In this document: positions 49,601-58,875 of the stretch, piece after piece
Layout: each line of letters starts with the position of its first letter
Numbering within the stretch: the stretch's first letter is position 1
Origin: Siphonodentalium dalli
Taxonomy: Eukaryota > Mollusca > Scaphopoda > Gadilida > Siphonodentaliidae
NCBI GenBank assembly: GCA_032622095.1
Contig: CP136064.1
Coordinates: 173,176,310 to 173,240,309, forward strand
DNA length: 64,000 bases
Direction: 5' to 3'
The notes under the pieces: model-generated
The model's database searches: none
What the model saw: the letters and a program-made list of their open reading frames with translations, nothing else
Told to the model about the DNA's origin: nothing
Made by a program: the position numbers and the translations under genes

Positions 49601-52600
49601 AACCCTGAATACATCTTTTTAAAAAAGCCCTTATCATCATTAACAATTTAGTGGACAAACAAAGATAGTCAGGTAAATAATCTGACAACCGCAACTAAAT
49701 TAATGTTACAGAATACAATGTCATGTTCCAGGCACTTAAGTGATCCTATGACAACTAAAGCAATCGTCAAACTAATGTTTAAGTCATCAGACCAAACCCA
49801 GATTGGAAACTGACCTGTATTTTCAAGTCATTAATCGATACACCTATAAACTGTTTACTATTCTTGGTACTTTTGCAGTTGTGGACCAAACTTTTTGAAG
49901 ATGCTACATTTTACAATAGAAACATTTGTTGTTACAAATATCTTGCTTAAATTTTTTGTTTTCAACCAAAATGTTCTAAATATAGTAATAAATCCTGTCC
50001 TATTTCGTGGAAAACTATTCGGGGAAAAATAATTATCCAGTGTTCATGGAAAGCAATTAGGCTCAGAAATACATGTTGGCTGGTCTCTCTGACTCAAGGT
50101 CATTTTTGTATACCTCTGAATCAATATAGAAAGTTCATTGAACATTATACCATCATTAAGCATTAGTGGTTGATCAGTAGATTGGTGAAAATGCCATTTG
50201 TTATGTGGATGAATTAAAGATCAATGGTCTGATTTGGCACCAAATAGTTCATAATTTACTAAGCCAATTTTCCGCTTACCAGGCAACAGAAAATGAAAAA
50301 TACTTTCAATCACCATCATTCATATCACACATGCATCATGAAAATCCACAAAATCATACATAAGCAACACGTCAAAAATGACACAAAAAGCTCATAATTG
50401 AGAATGCTCTTTGTTATCTACCGCATTTGGTCCACGGAAGCATGGATGCTCTTTACAAGAGGCATTCATTGGAATTTTGACTAAGCTGACAAAAATTCAA
50501 AATGTGTTAAAACTTACTCCGTTGAATATCGATACCTGGTCATCAAAACCTCCTATTAAAGGCCCATTTAATTTTTGAAACCCCCGATGGAAGGGGAATA
50601 ACTCTATATATTCAAGTTATATAGTTATTCCTTTCCATTGAAAATAAACTATATTTTGTATTCTGTTGTATCCTGGGAGCTGCAATGGGGGGAAATGTTT
50701 CTATGATTTCATCTATTTTCTATTACTCTATGGGCACATTCTGAGACACAAACGTTCCAAATGGTAATGAATTATAGTATTTTAATCATACTTTAAGGCA
50801 TAGATTAAGGCAGTATAAAAAAAATAATTGGTGACACAAAAATTAAATGGGCCTTTTAATGGGCTTATGGGTCCGATCTAACTATGTCCTGGTATATGAA
50901 CATGCTTTACTGGTATAGAAAACGCACAGCTGGTGGTTTTATGGTGTCAAATTGGACACGGCATCTTTAACTGTAGAAATGTATAAGAATGACATTCATA
51001 ATAATATGTGTATGCAAGACAATGTCTTTGCAAATCGTAAGTTGATCCAAGAGTTCACCACCATTTCTCTCAATATATTACTCACCTTTAGAACCAGATA
51101 TATCTGAATATATAGTAATGTCATCAACGTATGTCCTTGGTGTAGCATACAGCCGAACATGCCTGTGTATGCCAGCATAATTGAAGAAGTCAAACTGCAA
51201 AACCTGAACAAAATATCCTGGTGGATATCTGCAAAAAATTAATTACAAAAAAAATAGTGGAGAAAATCGACAGAAAGCATTTATATATTTAGAAGAATGA
51301 AGGAAAAGAATAATCAGAAATTTCTTCACCATTGTTTGATACAAGCAGTTGTGGGTACCAATTCAAGGGCTGGTCAAGTATATGGCTTCGGTCACCTTGG
51401 CAGAACTCTCAAATTCAGCCCAACAATATAAAATATAGAGTGTGACGCATTTTGGGACAAATTAGCAATTACTGCAGGAGAGTGGTATCTATTGATATAA
51501 CCCACCAGAAGAGTGATTATTTTCTCATCAGATAATGTTGTTATTTAATCCTTTACTAAATATTCGGGTAACTCCCTTAGGAAATGTTCAGATAATAAGT
51601 TCTGAAAACTTCCCACTAAATAATGTATTATAAATTATCGAAGGAGAGTGGTATTCATTGGTATATCCAACCAGAAGAGTGGTTCTTTTTTCATCAGATA
51701 ATGTTCTTATTTCATCCTTTATTTAATACTAAATACTCGGGTAAATCCCATAGGAAATGTTCAGATAATAAGTTCTGTACATTTCCTGAACATTTGCCAC
51801 CAAAGTATGTGAATCCTTCTGCACTAGTATTAGGTGTTCGTCTATCTGTCGCCTTCTTTTATAATCTGAACATTTCTCCAAATGAATAACAGACAAATCC
51901 AATGTATACTCTTATAACTGATGGGAGAATCCATTTAGTATAGGGAGAATCCATTTAGTATAGAAAGGGTTAATGAACATCTTCGTAAAATTGACTTCCA
52001 CACTTGACCAGTGCATTTAACTGCACATATATATTCTCGGTTGTTGGACATAAATTAAAAAAATAGTCTGAAATATAAATTTATAAACAGGTTTTTCAAG
52101 CAATATTGGAGCAGAAAAAAGAAAGTATATACAGATATTTCATTGCAATAACTGGCAATACATGATCAGCAATCGATAGCTTTTTTGGATTGCCGAATGT
52201 CTGCCGTTTACCAAAAATCTGCATGCCGAATGCCGATACCAATAATCAGTTTACCACTAGAAATTTAACCTTTTGGTGTTGGTTTCAAATTGTAGTCTCC
52301 CAGGTGGTAGTGTATATGGCAGCAAAGTATTGTTTACAGCTACAGTGAGGCGGTTCTCTTTGCCGATATCCAGGTATTTGTTGATATCTGCTTCAAATGG
52401 AAGGTGGCCACCATTATGATCCATGACATGCTTTGAGTTCACCCACTGAAAAAAGAAAAATAGTATCAGTAATAGCTGGCTGATGTGGGAGGGAAAATTC
52501 ACATTTATTGGCCATTTACCCTTATGCGTAATTCATTTATGCTCAAGCGTAATTGGCTAATTATGCTAAATTGTAATAAGCTGTAAGTGTAATAGTGGAT

Positions 52601-55600
52601 AACACTGTATCATCTAAAATGGTATAATTGTAGGCGCTGCCTGACCTATATACCTTTGAAGAATTATTTTGACACAATGACAGAGACAATGACAGAGACT
52701 GTATCTGAATTACACTTAGGAGTAATTGAATTACACTTACTAGTAAATGTAATTTATCATTAAGTCTAATTCATCATAGAATGAAAATTTATCTTTTAAA
52801 ACACTTTTATGTGAAATATTTGTAACACCAGATGTTTCTCATGTGTTTGTTTTGGGAATAGCAGTGCTAAGGTGCCTTAAAAATTGAGTTTCCTAGAATT
52901 TCTTTTTGTAGAAAGTAGTGCCAGGAAGAGGTAGAGCATTTTTAACAGATGATGTTTCAATCATTGAAGTTGCGCAAAGAAACCACACACATTTAACAGA
53001 TTAATGTATATGAATGGAAAGAATTCCCAACCTCAGACATGGAGACCGATGCAAACAACTGTGAAATGTTTGACGGCAGAATTCCCTTGTTAATTTGTGT
53101 ATCGTATGTGGTATGTTCCCTGAAATTACATGTATCTTTGGTGTTCTCAGATTGGCAGTATACCATCGCAAAGTTCTAGCAATCTATGATTTACAAAATA
53201 ATTTCAAACATAAAACATAACTATTCATAGTGAACATTGTATCAATTTTGTGAAACGTAATACCAACTTCCAGTTAAATTAACAATCAGGTGCATCTATC
53301 GCAAAAACATTTATACATGTACCATTGTCAGCTTTCTCTAATCAGGAAGTTAACAACATCCATACAATGGAACACAAAATAACTAAGCCAATTCATACTC
53401 TTGCTACTGCATACTGTCATGTATTCATGATGGCATATTATGAAAGATCTTCACAATGACGAATAATACTGGTGACTAATATCAGACCAGGCCTAGCTGG
53501 GGTCTATTTGTTAGCTAAATTGGGAAAACAGATTATATAATTGTCAGCTTTCTCGTCAGGTAAAAAATATAGATACATGAAGATATATAATAATACTAGT
53601 AATTGAATTCATCCTCTTGCTGTACAACCACATGTTGTCATTGATTCACGACCCTATGACTTTCCAATGACGAATAACACTTTTGACTAATCTCAGACAA
53701 TCAGACTAGTCCTAGATGTAGCTAGGGTCTATTATTTAGCTAGGATAGAAACACTTACCACACTTGTGAAGTAATGGGCGCTGTCAAGACGCAAAACAAT
53801 TCTCTTTTTATTCCAGTCAGATGAGACAAAGAACATTCTCTCATACCATGCCCAACCTACAAAGTCTCTTATAGATTTGTCCTCTGTTATGTCATTGTAG
53901 CTCGAGGGGACTGCCATTGGTAACACAGGACCAGTCTGAAAAATATAAGTTTCAGTTAGTAAGTTACAAAAAGTTAATCTGAGTGACATGGCTTTTTCTA
54001 ACACCAAACATATGTATACATCATTACCTGTACATAATTTGATAAGAGGCATCTAAAAACATACCTATACAGAAGATTTCCTTTCAAACTAATTCCTAAA
54101 ATTCAATGAATAGAATGGTGTATCAAGAGGTCGTCCTGAAAATCGTGTTCGAGGTTGTATTATTTCATAAATTCAATGCATCTTTCTGGGACATATAATG
54201 CCTGCAGAAAAGTATTTTAGCTATTTATCAACCTATTTCAATGCCAGAAAAATTCAAAAGTGAATATTATCTGGTGTAGTTTGGCCTAACAATATTTACC
54301 TTGATCTTGTAAGCCAGTGGATTCTCTTATATATGTGAGGCTCCCTATGCGAGACTCGCATATGTAAGAGAATGCACTGACACAGGATCTTTAATGCTGC
54401 AACAGTGCAGCTCCCATCATGAAAGGATTAATTAATATATAAGAATGATGGTGTGCGTTGTCAATTCGGAATATTTTTTGTAAAAAATATCTACTATATT
54501 TCTTTGAGCAATATTGTTCTTCATTTCTATTTGTTCGCCCTACCGGAGATCACTTTAATCATGCTTGGCAGAGTACCAGAGAAAATATGAATGGCACTAC
54601 CCACCCATCTGCTATATTCCGGGTGGGTTCGCCTAGTGAATGTGGGTGGGTTTGCTGGAAATTGTTGATCGTAATATGTTTTTTGCTGATAAATTATTAA
54701 ACCAATAAACTTGACACGATGTTTTGACACCCTAATTATTAAGGTAAATGATGACTAATTAAAGCTGAATTGGTCTTTGTTGCATGGTTTCTTGGAAAAA
54801 GACACCCACCTGGATATCCTAAATAAATAGTAAATATGCAAATAGACACCCATGATCTCCCAAATGTGCAAAAAGTCACCTAGAATCTCAAAGTGTCATT
54901 AAATAATTTATTTTAAATTAGTTGCATATTAATTATTATTACAATAATTATCTGTTTGTGATTTTGGATTGAAATTTCAACGGAATTTGAATGAGTTTGA
55001 GTTGAGTTTGAACTTTGACGGGACACTTTTTGCACATTTGGGAGATCCTGGGTGTCTTTTTGCACGTTTTCGAGATCCCGGGAATACAAAATAGGTCTAA
55101 ACCTAGGAAGATTATGTATCTGTATCTGTGTGAATAAGTCCCATGCATTGACCAGTTTGGCTTTTATGTAGATCATGCCATGAATCTCTACTCTGGCTAA
55201 CGCCCGTAGAGATCATATTCCACCAGTACAAAACCTGGAAACTTTTTGAAATTTTGACAGGGAACCTTCTAAAGTTGAAAAAATAACGGAGAAAATAGTT
55301 CTTAGTTATTATCTGTTCCTTAATAATAATACTTCACTGTAGGTGAATTAAGGTCCCATCTCGAAATTTCATGATTTAAGTGACTTTGAGAGCGATTTAA
55401 CTTTCCGTCTCTTACAATTATAGAATTTCTCCTGATTAATTAATTCAATGTTTATTGCGATATCGGCTCATAAAAGTCACAGAAAATCATGCAATTTCGA
55501 GTTGGGACATTCACCTACAGGAAGTACATTATTAAGGAACATATACTAATTAAGGAATATATTCCCTGAGTAATTTTTTTGACTTTATAAGGTTCCCTGT

Positions 55601-57758
55601 CAAAACTTAAAAAAGTTCCAAGATCTTGTACAGGTTGAATATGATCTCTACCGGCGTTAGCCAGAGTAGAGATTCATGGCATGATATCTATCATGAATCT
55701 AGCTTTTATGGGACTGTAAAAAAAAACTGGCCAAATCTTCCCTCAGTCTGTATAGATCTGTATCTGTAGATATTACAGTGCAGGAACCAATTCTGGTTGT
55801 AGACGCACTGGTCCAGGTGCTACCACGGCCAAGTAACTTTATAACCCTGTGGTGACTCCAGAGGCGTGTACACGGGTCAGCCATTAATGTCCGCGCCCGA
55901 TCGGACAGCGTACTGCACCCATGACAACATACCTGGACAAGTGTTGTAATGGGGGGATGTCGGCATTTTGCATTCGGATCTCTATTCAGTGACTACCCCC
56001 CCCCCCTCCCGATGTAACTCTGGTAGTTACTGTCTGAGCATATGTCTGTATTAAAAGGGCCACCATGGTGTAGAAGCCTAAGCTGTGATAATGAACTCTT
56101 TGCATCAAATGTTTGTTTTGAAAGCACCACTTTTAATTAGTCTTCACTTACCTTAAGTGCCGTTAAATTGTCAAAACATTGTGTGATTCCAGTCCACGCA
56201 TTGACATAATTAATGAATAAACACATGTTTTGTTGGTCAAAATCTTTAATAATATATCATCAAAGAACATAAAAGAACATAATTACTGTTAACAATTTCA
56301 GGACAACCCGCCCGTGTTTATCGGACGACCCGCCCCGAAAACAGCAGACGGGCGGGTTGTCTCAGGGGCGGGTAGTCCCGTTCCCCCTGACCAGGTTGCG
56401 ATCCCCGGTCCGCTAGCCCGAGAGACCACAGGCACTTTGTAGAAAACAGTATTTACATAATATATAATAAAAAGACAAGGCTCGACAATGTTCGGTTACC
56501 AATTCCCGAAATTCGTTGCATTTCTGACTCACCGAACCGATTATGGCCGCGTAAACGGCATTGTCGCTTGTTTTTCTTCTTTCAAAAGTGAATAAAAACC
56601 TCCTTACACTGTCAAATGCAGTGGAATGTCTAAAAACAACTTTTGTATACTTTGAAGTGAGAAAATTGCTTCAAATCGCAGTAGTAACATGCACTCTATG
56701 GTTGGTGATTATCGCAATACGATAGGGGAATTAACACTCCGACGTTCGTACTCAGATTTCACCAATTTTCGTACCTTGCTTGCCTGTACCAAGAAAATGA
56801 CCAATTTGATTCTATTTGTCATTATATATATTTATTACCCCATTTAAAGTTGTTATTCCTTTTCATAAAAATAAAATAAAACAAGCCGAAAATGATATGT
56901 TTACAATGTCTTGCCGGTAAGCATGATATTGGCGATAAGTTGTTATCAGAGTACGTTATACTTGTGATAGTTACGTTCACACGGTATTAGCAAATGTGAC
57001 TCTTTCACATTGGTCGATATACACAATATTTTTTTTTCGGACTGTCACGTGAATATCGACCAATCAGAAAGAGGGTATTATGTTGCCACGATTAATGGTG
57101 AATCGTCCCATGTTTGTGCTCAGATTAGAAAGATTTCTAACACTTGAACGTATAAAACAGGTTTATATCGGCATTCTACAGCACTTTACATGGTAAGGAG
57201 GGTTTATATATCACTTTTGGAAGTAGCAATATACGCGATAATACCGTTTATCCGACCAAAATCGGTGCAGTGAGTCAGAAAATCAACGTTGACGGCGCTA
57301 TTCCGTACCGAATTAGTGCCCCCCCCCCTGTGGTATGTACATGAGGTATATATAATTCAATATCATATGTTTTTGCTACAAGTTCCCCGTGCGAGAGACC
57401 AGTACGCTACCTCTCGGCTACTGACCTCCCTGACCCAGTCCAACTTTCAGTTTCATTACCCAGCCTATAAAGGGGGCATCAAATATTAAATCTCTGTAAA
57501 CCCCAATGATTCCCAATTTCCCCAGTCACCACACTCACCTACCTTTGAAAGGGGCGTTCTGTACCATTCGTTTTCAAAACTCTCATTTCGATTTAGAGAA
57601 TTGTCGACACGGAAATTCCACATTCCATCGAGACTTTGAATCTGTCTGCTTTCAGACTCCCTGACATATAGCATGCCATCGTTTATTTTTGAATACACCA
57701 CATCGGTGTAAATAAGAAGAAATAATGAAATACATGTAGCAGGAATTTTCATTTTCAT
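22486..57758 (-). CDS. GUSB: Beta-glucuronidase, complete 11-exon gene
   Basis: Lysosomal glycoside hydrolase (family GH2) that removes terminal beta-glucuronic acid from glycosaminoglycans. The CDS joins complement 57758-57543, 53935-53759, 52445-52270, 51228-51086, 49231-49041, 46348-46029, 39404-39255, 30423-30339, 29494-29318, 28358-28223 and 22631-22486. It totals 1917 nt (638 residues), close to the 651 of human GUSB. All introns are GT/AG and all phases agree. Visible features are a signal peptide (about residues 1-23), the sugar-binding domain, the acid/base Glu445 in NEP, Tyr498, the nucleophile Glu534 in TEYGADT and the NKK carboxylate-binding motif (598-600). The Glu445-Glu534 spacing of 89 equals that of the human catalytic pair. 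Sequons occur at N58, N169, N414 and N625, among others. Introns are large (up to 8.8 kb) and packed with transposons. Confidence 0.95.
22647..24150 (+). mobile_element. piggyBac-like MITE carrying a nested GCCATCTTGG repeat element
   Basis: The left end TAACCCTTTCTATACTAAA, then GATTCTCCCATCAGTTATAA, starts 15 bp from the GUSB exon 11 acceptor. The right end GAACTTATTATCTGAACAT through GTAAAGAAAGGGTTAA finishes at 24150. The interior is mostly another repeat element (22770-23994). Confidence 0.6.
22770..23994 (-). repeat. AGCTCAACTT-ended repeat element, copy 1
   Basis: One end is CAATGACACTGTAGCTCAAC. The other is a hairpin, TAGCTCAAACTTTACAATG then TAAAGTTGAGCTA. The interior is a diverged tandem array with CCAAGATGGC, GGCCATGTTTTT and CCCATCTAGAGGTCAC. 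Other copies are at 24365-25182 and 60704-62192. Confidence 0.7.
24267..24338. repeat. 34-bp-arm hairpin with a 4-nt loop
   Basis: Arms 24267-24300 and 24305-24338 pair with a single mismatch around TCCA. It lies in GUSB intron 10, between two repeat elements. Confidence 0.8.
24365..25182 (-). repeat. AGCTCAACTT-ended repeat element, copy 2
   Basis: Ends are CAGTGACACTGTAGCTCAAC and the hairpin TAGCTCAAACTTGACTTTG then TCAAGTTGAGCTA. The internal tandem units are fewer than in copy 1. Confidence 0.7.
25215..27420 (-). repeat. Third GCCATCTTGG-type segment, split by a hAT-like insertion
   Basis: Matches the interior of the two preceding elements (CCCATCCAGAAGTGATCC, AAGATGGCC, GAAGATCCATATGAAGTTTG). 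The match stops at 25661 and resumes at 27104 after a 1.44-kb insertion. Neither characteristic end is clear. Confidence 0.6.
25662..27103. mobile_element. hAT-like non-autonomous transposon
   Basis: Terminal inverted repeats CAGGGTTTCCG / CGGAAACCCTG. The flanking duplication AATACAG occurs at 25655-25661 and 27104-27110, and the surrounding repeat reads through the empty site. A 7-bp exact duplication with CAGGG ends is close to the 8-bp hAT rule. The 103-codon frame at 26451-26762 shows no transposase features. Confidence 0.65.
28223..28358 (-). CDS. GUSB: GUSB exon 10 (residues 546-591)
   Basis: Acceptor CTTTTTCAG, donor GTGAGA, ends in phase 1. Contains FVFTEEFQ and [18 protein letters not shown], the last strand and helix of the TIM barrel, conserved in GH2 glucuronidases. 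Confidence 0.93.
29318..29494 (-). CDS. GUSB: GUSB exon 9 (residues 487-545), catalytic nucleophile
   Basis: Acceptor TTGCAG, donor GTATAA, phase 0 at both ends. Contains [16 protein letters not shown] (Tyr498 equals the catalytic tyrosine of human GUSB by spacing) and [18 protein letters not shown] with nucleophile Glu534. Confidence 0.95.
30339..30423 (-). CDS. GUSB: GUSB exon 8 (residues 458-486)
   Basis: Acceptor TCCTTTCAG, donor GTGAGT. Reads [20 protein letters not shown], matching the helix and strand that follow the acid/base region. The intron at 29495-30338 holds nothing I recognise. Confidence 0.92.
32446..33240 (-). mobile_element. Remnant of a hAT transposon with a BED finger
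   Basis: The left edge TAGCGCTGGGACAGTTGGG, followed by GTTAACCGGG and CGGTTAACCG words, resembles hAT termini and the subterminal repeats seen in the element at 58876. The right end was not found, so the right boundary is approximate. Confidence 0.45.
32952..33170 (-). pseudogene. BED-type zinc finger fragment of a hAT transposase
   Basis: Open frame with [19 protein letters not shown] then [10 protein letters not shown]. This is a BED finger: aromatic residue before Cys-x2-Cys, Gly-Ser-Thr-Ser-Asn, then His. The frame is open further upstream (to about 33230) without an ATG. After TQAYWEWE it leaves the expected path and stops at 32952. No catalytic hAT domain follows, so it is a decayed N-terminus. 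Confidence 0.6.
33241..35157. other. No supported gene (GUSB intron 7)
   Basis: Overlapping frames at 33294-33705 and 34458-34688 show no recognised motif. AGTTGAATACAAGTTAATT then GGGTACATAACAT occurs twice (about 33830 and 34397), a small direct repeat. Confidence 0.4.
35158..36218 (+). repeat. 225-bp satellite, left block
   Basis: Tandem units start near 35318, 35543, 35768 and 35993, with a partial unit before and after. Each contains GAGCTGGTTTGTACAAATCA, TCTTTTGCCAACAAG and GAGTCGGCGGACGGACATAA. The period is divisible by three, and successive units carry near-identical 73-codon frames ended by the same TGA. The array is broken at 36218 by a transposon and resumes at 37994. Confidence 0.9.
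36219..37993. mobile_element. 1.08-kb transposon, copy 2, containing a MITE
   Basis: Near-identical to 15358-16439, inserted in the 225-bp satellite with an exact CAAT duplication (36215-36218 and 37994-37997). The same palindromic head and the same GGAGGATAA end are present. It is split at 37100 by a 690-bp MITE. Confidence 0.8.
37100..37789. mobile_element. Harbinger-like MITE nested in the transposon
   Basis: Ends are GGCCAAAAAAAAAAAAGG (then TTTTGGTTCTC) and GAGAACCAAAACAC (then poly-T and TTTTGGCC). It is flanked by TAA at 37097-37099 and 37790-37792. The uninterrupted site TATATAAGATCTATG is preserved in the other copy near 16231, which confirms the insertion and its borders. Confidence 0.88.
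37994..38930 (+). repeat. 225-bp satellite, right block
   Basis: Continuation of the array at 35158-36218, with units starting near 37997, 38220, 38447, 38671 and 38899. Units here are closer to each other (CAAGTACATACACGACATGG) than to the left block. Confidence 0.88.
39255..39404 (-). CDS. GUSB: GUSB exon 7 (residues 408-458), catalytic acid/base
   Basis: Acceptor TTTTAAAAACAG, donor GTAAGT. Reads [18 protein letters not shown], then [11 protein letters not shown] with acid/base Glu445. Sequon NRS at 414 is near a glycosylated site in vertebrate GUSB. Confidence 0.95.
40420..40890. mobile_element. 471-bp foldback element
   Basis: Ends are TTAAAGGTACACAATCCGA and TCGGATTGAGTACCTTTAA. Arms match almost throughout to a centre near 40655 (CACTTGATTTTAGAGTTATC). 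Same family as 11521-12468 but much younger-looking. In GUSB intron 6. Confidence 0.85.
41098..41413. mobile_element. 315-bp TIR element
   Basis: Perfect 30-bp inverted repeats begin TTCCCTAATAAGATACTTAC on the left and mirror at 41384-41413. The interior matches, inverted, the right part of the larger element (45600-45800). No coding sequence. Confidence 0.75.
41441..45834. mobile_element. 4.4-kb TIR element with unusual cargo
   Basis: Perfect 39-bp inverted repeats start TTCCCGTCAAAGATACGTTA at 41441 and mirror at 45796-45834. TATA flanks both ends (41437-41440 and 45835-45838). The interior (about 41640-44860) is richer in G+C than its surroundings and holds no long protein frame that I can identify. 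It includes the hyper-mutated foldback at 42558-42774. Superfamily unassigned. Confidence 0.7.
42558..42774. mobile_element. Foldback element copy with massive T-to-C change
   Basis: Aligns base for base with the foldbacks at 8502-8722 and 10217-10385 (for example CACAGCAGAA, CATCGGAAAGCTCTC, CAGCAACAAGCCA). By hand count about 46 plus-strand T positions have become C over both arms, against about 2 A-to-G and roughly a dozen other changes. Three overlapping minus-strand open frames here result from the loss of A, and thus of stop codons, on that strand. Confidence 0.75.
46029..46348 (-). CDS. GUSB: GUSB exon 6 (residues 302-408)
   Basis: Acceptor TTATTATATAG, donor GTATGT, ends in phase 2. 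Reads [19 protein letters not shown], then [35 protein letters not shown] and VIDESPGVG. These are the entry strands of the TIM barrel, with the conserved NGKPF-type, [10 protein letters not shown] and RTSHYPY motifs of GH2 glucuronidases. Confidence 0.95.
46500..47010 (+). repeat. Interspersed repeat ending in an ACGT microsatellite
   Basis: Two related segments share CCAAATTTCAT, GATGAATAACTCTA/ACTATA GAACG and CCTCATA. The right one ends in ACGTACGTACGTATGTACGT near 46917-46940. Lies in GUSB intron 5. Confidence 0.55.
47080..47290 (+). repeat. Diverged copy of the 21200-21733 repeat
   Basis: Shares ATTCGAACGGC, GGAAACCAAAAATGTTAA and GGACGGACAGATGG followed by GGACTGATTACACAATACAA, the same end as the repeat at 22250. 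Confidence 0.55.
47840..48310. repeat. Inverted repeat in GUSB intron 5
   Basis: AAGCCTGCAAATAATGTGTC (about 47923) and its diverged complement GACACACTATTGCAGGCTT (about 48265) face each other. TTCACCCTCTGGGG also appears in direct orientation on both sides. The 143-codon frame at 48170-48601 overlaps this and has no recognised motif. Confidence 0.5.
49041..49231 (-). CDS. GUSB: GUSB exon 5 (residues 238-301)
   Basis: Acceptor CTAAATTTCAG, donor GTGATT. Contains sequon NYS, then [20 protein letters not shown], the LWWP motif of the immunoglobulin-like domain before the catalytic barrel. Confidence 0.93.
50559..50855. mobile_element. 297-bp MITE with TTA duplication
   Basis: Ends AAGGCCCATTTAATTTTTG and CAAAAATTAAATGGGCCTT, flanked by TTA at 50556-50558 and 50856-50858. 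Non-coding; fits the Harbinger target rule. In GUSB intron 4. Confidence 0.75.
51086..51228 (-). CDS. GUSB: GUSB exon 4 (residues 190-238)
   Basis: Acceptor AATTTTTTGCAG, donor GTGAGT. Reads [20 protein letters not shown], then [18 protein letters not shown], the conserved [13 protein letters not shown] block of the sugar-binding domain. The wrong-frame open reading here masks it in simple ORF scans. Confidence 0.95.
51541..51975 (+). mobile_element. piggyBac-like MITE, short intact copy
   Basis: The left end TTTAATCCTTTACTAAATA and the right end TTTAGTATAGAAAGGGTTAA are inverted versions of the family terminus. Internal GGAAATGTTCAGATAATAAG occurs near both ends. GGGAGAATCCATTTAGTATA is duplicated at the right end. 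In GUSB intron 3. Confidence 0.65.
52270..52445 (-). CDS. GUSB: GUSB exon 3 (residues 132-190)
   Basis: Acceptor CTTTTTTCAG, donor GTTAAA, ends in phase 2. Reads [20 protein letters not shown], then [17 protein letters not shown]. The sequon at N169 aligns with a conserved glycosylation site of human GUSB. Confidence 0.94.
53759..53935 (-). CDS. GUSB: GUSB exon 2 (residues 73-131)
   Basis: Acceptor TATATTTTTCAG, donor GTAAGT, phase 0 at both ends. Reads [11 protein letters not shown], then [11 protein letters not shown] and [12 protein letters not shown]: the VP(S/A)S-ND and VGWVWYER motifs of GH2 enzymes. Intron 2 (52446-53758) holds nothing recognised. Confidence 0.95.
54795..55085. repeat. 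Imperfect inverted repeat
   Basis: GACACCCATGATCTCCCAAATGTGCAAAAAGT near 54845 pairs with CACTTTTTGCACATTTGGG through GGGTGTCTTTTTGC near 55025-55065. In GUSB intron 1. Confidence 0.55.
55171..55688. mobile_element. 518-bp foldback element
   Basis: Ends are ATCATGCCATGAATCTCTAC and its complement. The arms continue through TCTGGCTAACGC, AGAGATCATATTC and GGGAACCTT to a centre near 55430. No coding sequence. Confidence 0.75.
56301..56392. repeat. GC-rich hairpin
   Basis: GACAACCCGCCCG and CGGGCGGGTTGTC pair across a loop of about 35 nt. A further GGCGGG block follows. Strongly GC-rich against an AT-rich background, in GUSB intron 1. Confidence 0.7.
57543..57758 (-). CDS. GUSB: GUSB exon 1 (residues 1-72), start and signal peptide
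   Basis: The ATG at 57758 opens a hydrophobic leader ([18 protein letters not shown], cleavage probable after about residue 23). It then reads [20 protein letters not shown], the N-terminal signature of mature beta-glucuronidase. Sequon NES at 58. Donor AAG|GTAGGT, phase 0. A second ATG two codons on would give almost the same leader. Confidence 0.95.
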
Positions 57759-58029
57759 GGATTCAAGTCACCGGATCACATGACATGGCATTGAAAAATT
57801 TACTCGGACTCGGAAGTGGAACAATTCTTATTACTGTTGATCTTTTTCTTTGATCTTGCAGCTGGATCTTGCGGGAAATAATAAAAGAAAATAATTTTTT
57901 TATATTGATACATTATAATATTTTTGATATAATCCCAAACGCGATCGTGAGGTGCGAGCGTCCTTGCCTCGTTTCCTATGGCCCGTTTAAATTTCTCTTC
58001 CCAAGTATACTTTTTTATACACCGACAAA
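57759..58029. promoter_or_regulatory. Bidirectional GUSB/MED4 promoter region
   Basis: 271 bp separate the two divergent start codons. On the GUSB strand GTCATGTGATC (57784-57774) is an M-box/CLEAR-like E-box of the kind bound by MITF/TFE factors at lysosomal genes. CGGAAGTGG at 57811-57819 is an ETS-type site common in housekeeping promoters. No TATA box at a fixed distance is evident. Transcription starts are not determined from sequence. Confidence 0.6.
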
Positions 58030-58094
58030 ATGGCCGCGACCAGTACTCGTCAAAAATTGCTATCTCTTATTGACGATGTGGAAATCATTTCAAA
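58030..58094 (+). CDS. MED4: Mediator subunit 4, first coding exon
   Basis: ATG at 58030 opens STRQKLLSLIDDVEIISK after MAAT and ends at a GTAATG donor in phase 2. The segment matches the start of MED4 in animals: STKERLLLLIDDIEMIAK in flies, STRERLLSALEDLEVLSR in human. MED4 is a core middle-module subunit of the Mediator complex in the nucleus. The start codon lies in AAAATGGCCGCG, a YY1-like sequence. I found no second exon before 64000, so intron 1 exceeds 5.9 kb and holds the MULE element. Confidence 0.85.
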
Positions 58095-58875
58095 GTAATG
58101 TTTCCACGTTATATTAGTTCACAATATAACTTAGACAAATACGTGAGATATTGTTCAACTTTTTGTTGTGATATGCGTATTTTTTCATGTCCATATGACC
58201 ATATCTGTTCTATATGTCACACTGGCAGAATGATGAGAATCAATTCAAAACAAACAAACTTATAGATCTAAAGTTATCGAGACTGAGACTAATATGTAAT
58301 AACTAGTAATAAGTAATATTGTCCATAATGACCTGGAGTGTGGAATGGATAAATCTCACCAGAGGAGCCAGATATTTGGGCCGGACATGAGTGTCCTGGC
58401 TTCTAGCCGTTTCGTACCTTGGTCGTTTCGTACACTCTTGTCGATTCGTACCAATATTTTGGTCGTTTCGTACCAATCTTTTTGGTCGTTTCGTAATATT
58501 GGAAAAAAATATTCTAGCGTAATTTAATAAAGTTTTATTAATATGATAACAGTATTAATTAACAATAAATGAAAATGAATGAAATGACACAATCAATCAG
58601 TCTTCTGTAGACTGTGACTTCGGCAGCTTCGGTGGTTTTCTTTGGGATGGGAGCGAATAATTTCGCGCAGGATTTCAGCAGGCTGCTGGTTCTCAGGGTT
58701 CCACAGGCAGAAAAGCTGGGCCTGATTTCGCCTGTATTGTAGTCTTTGGTATCGCTTCAGCTTCTCTTCGCTGACCAGCTTTAAATATGGTCATATCCGT
58801 TGCGGCGGTTTCTCGTCTTAGCATCGGAATCAGCCGATAAAACGGAATGTTTGTCTGTCTGTTTTTATACTGGAT

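Noticed and set aside
57310-57440. tRNA-like or SINE-like segment (minus strand)
   Set aside because: Some A-box-like words are present, but I could not fold a tRNA head or find a matching B box, so it is not supported.
57869-58117. 82-codon plus-strand frame starting upstream of MED4
   Set aside because: It is in a different frame from the MED4 start exon and has no recognisable content.
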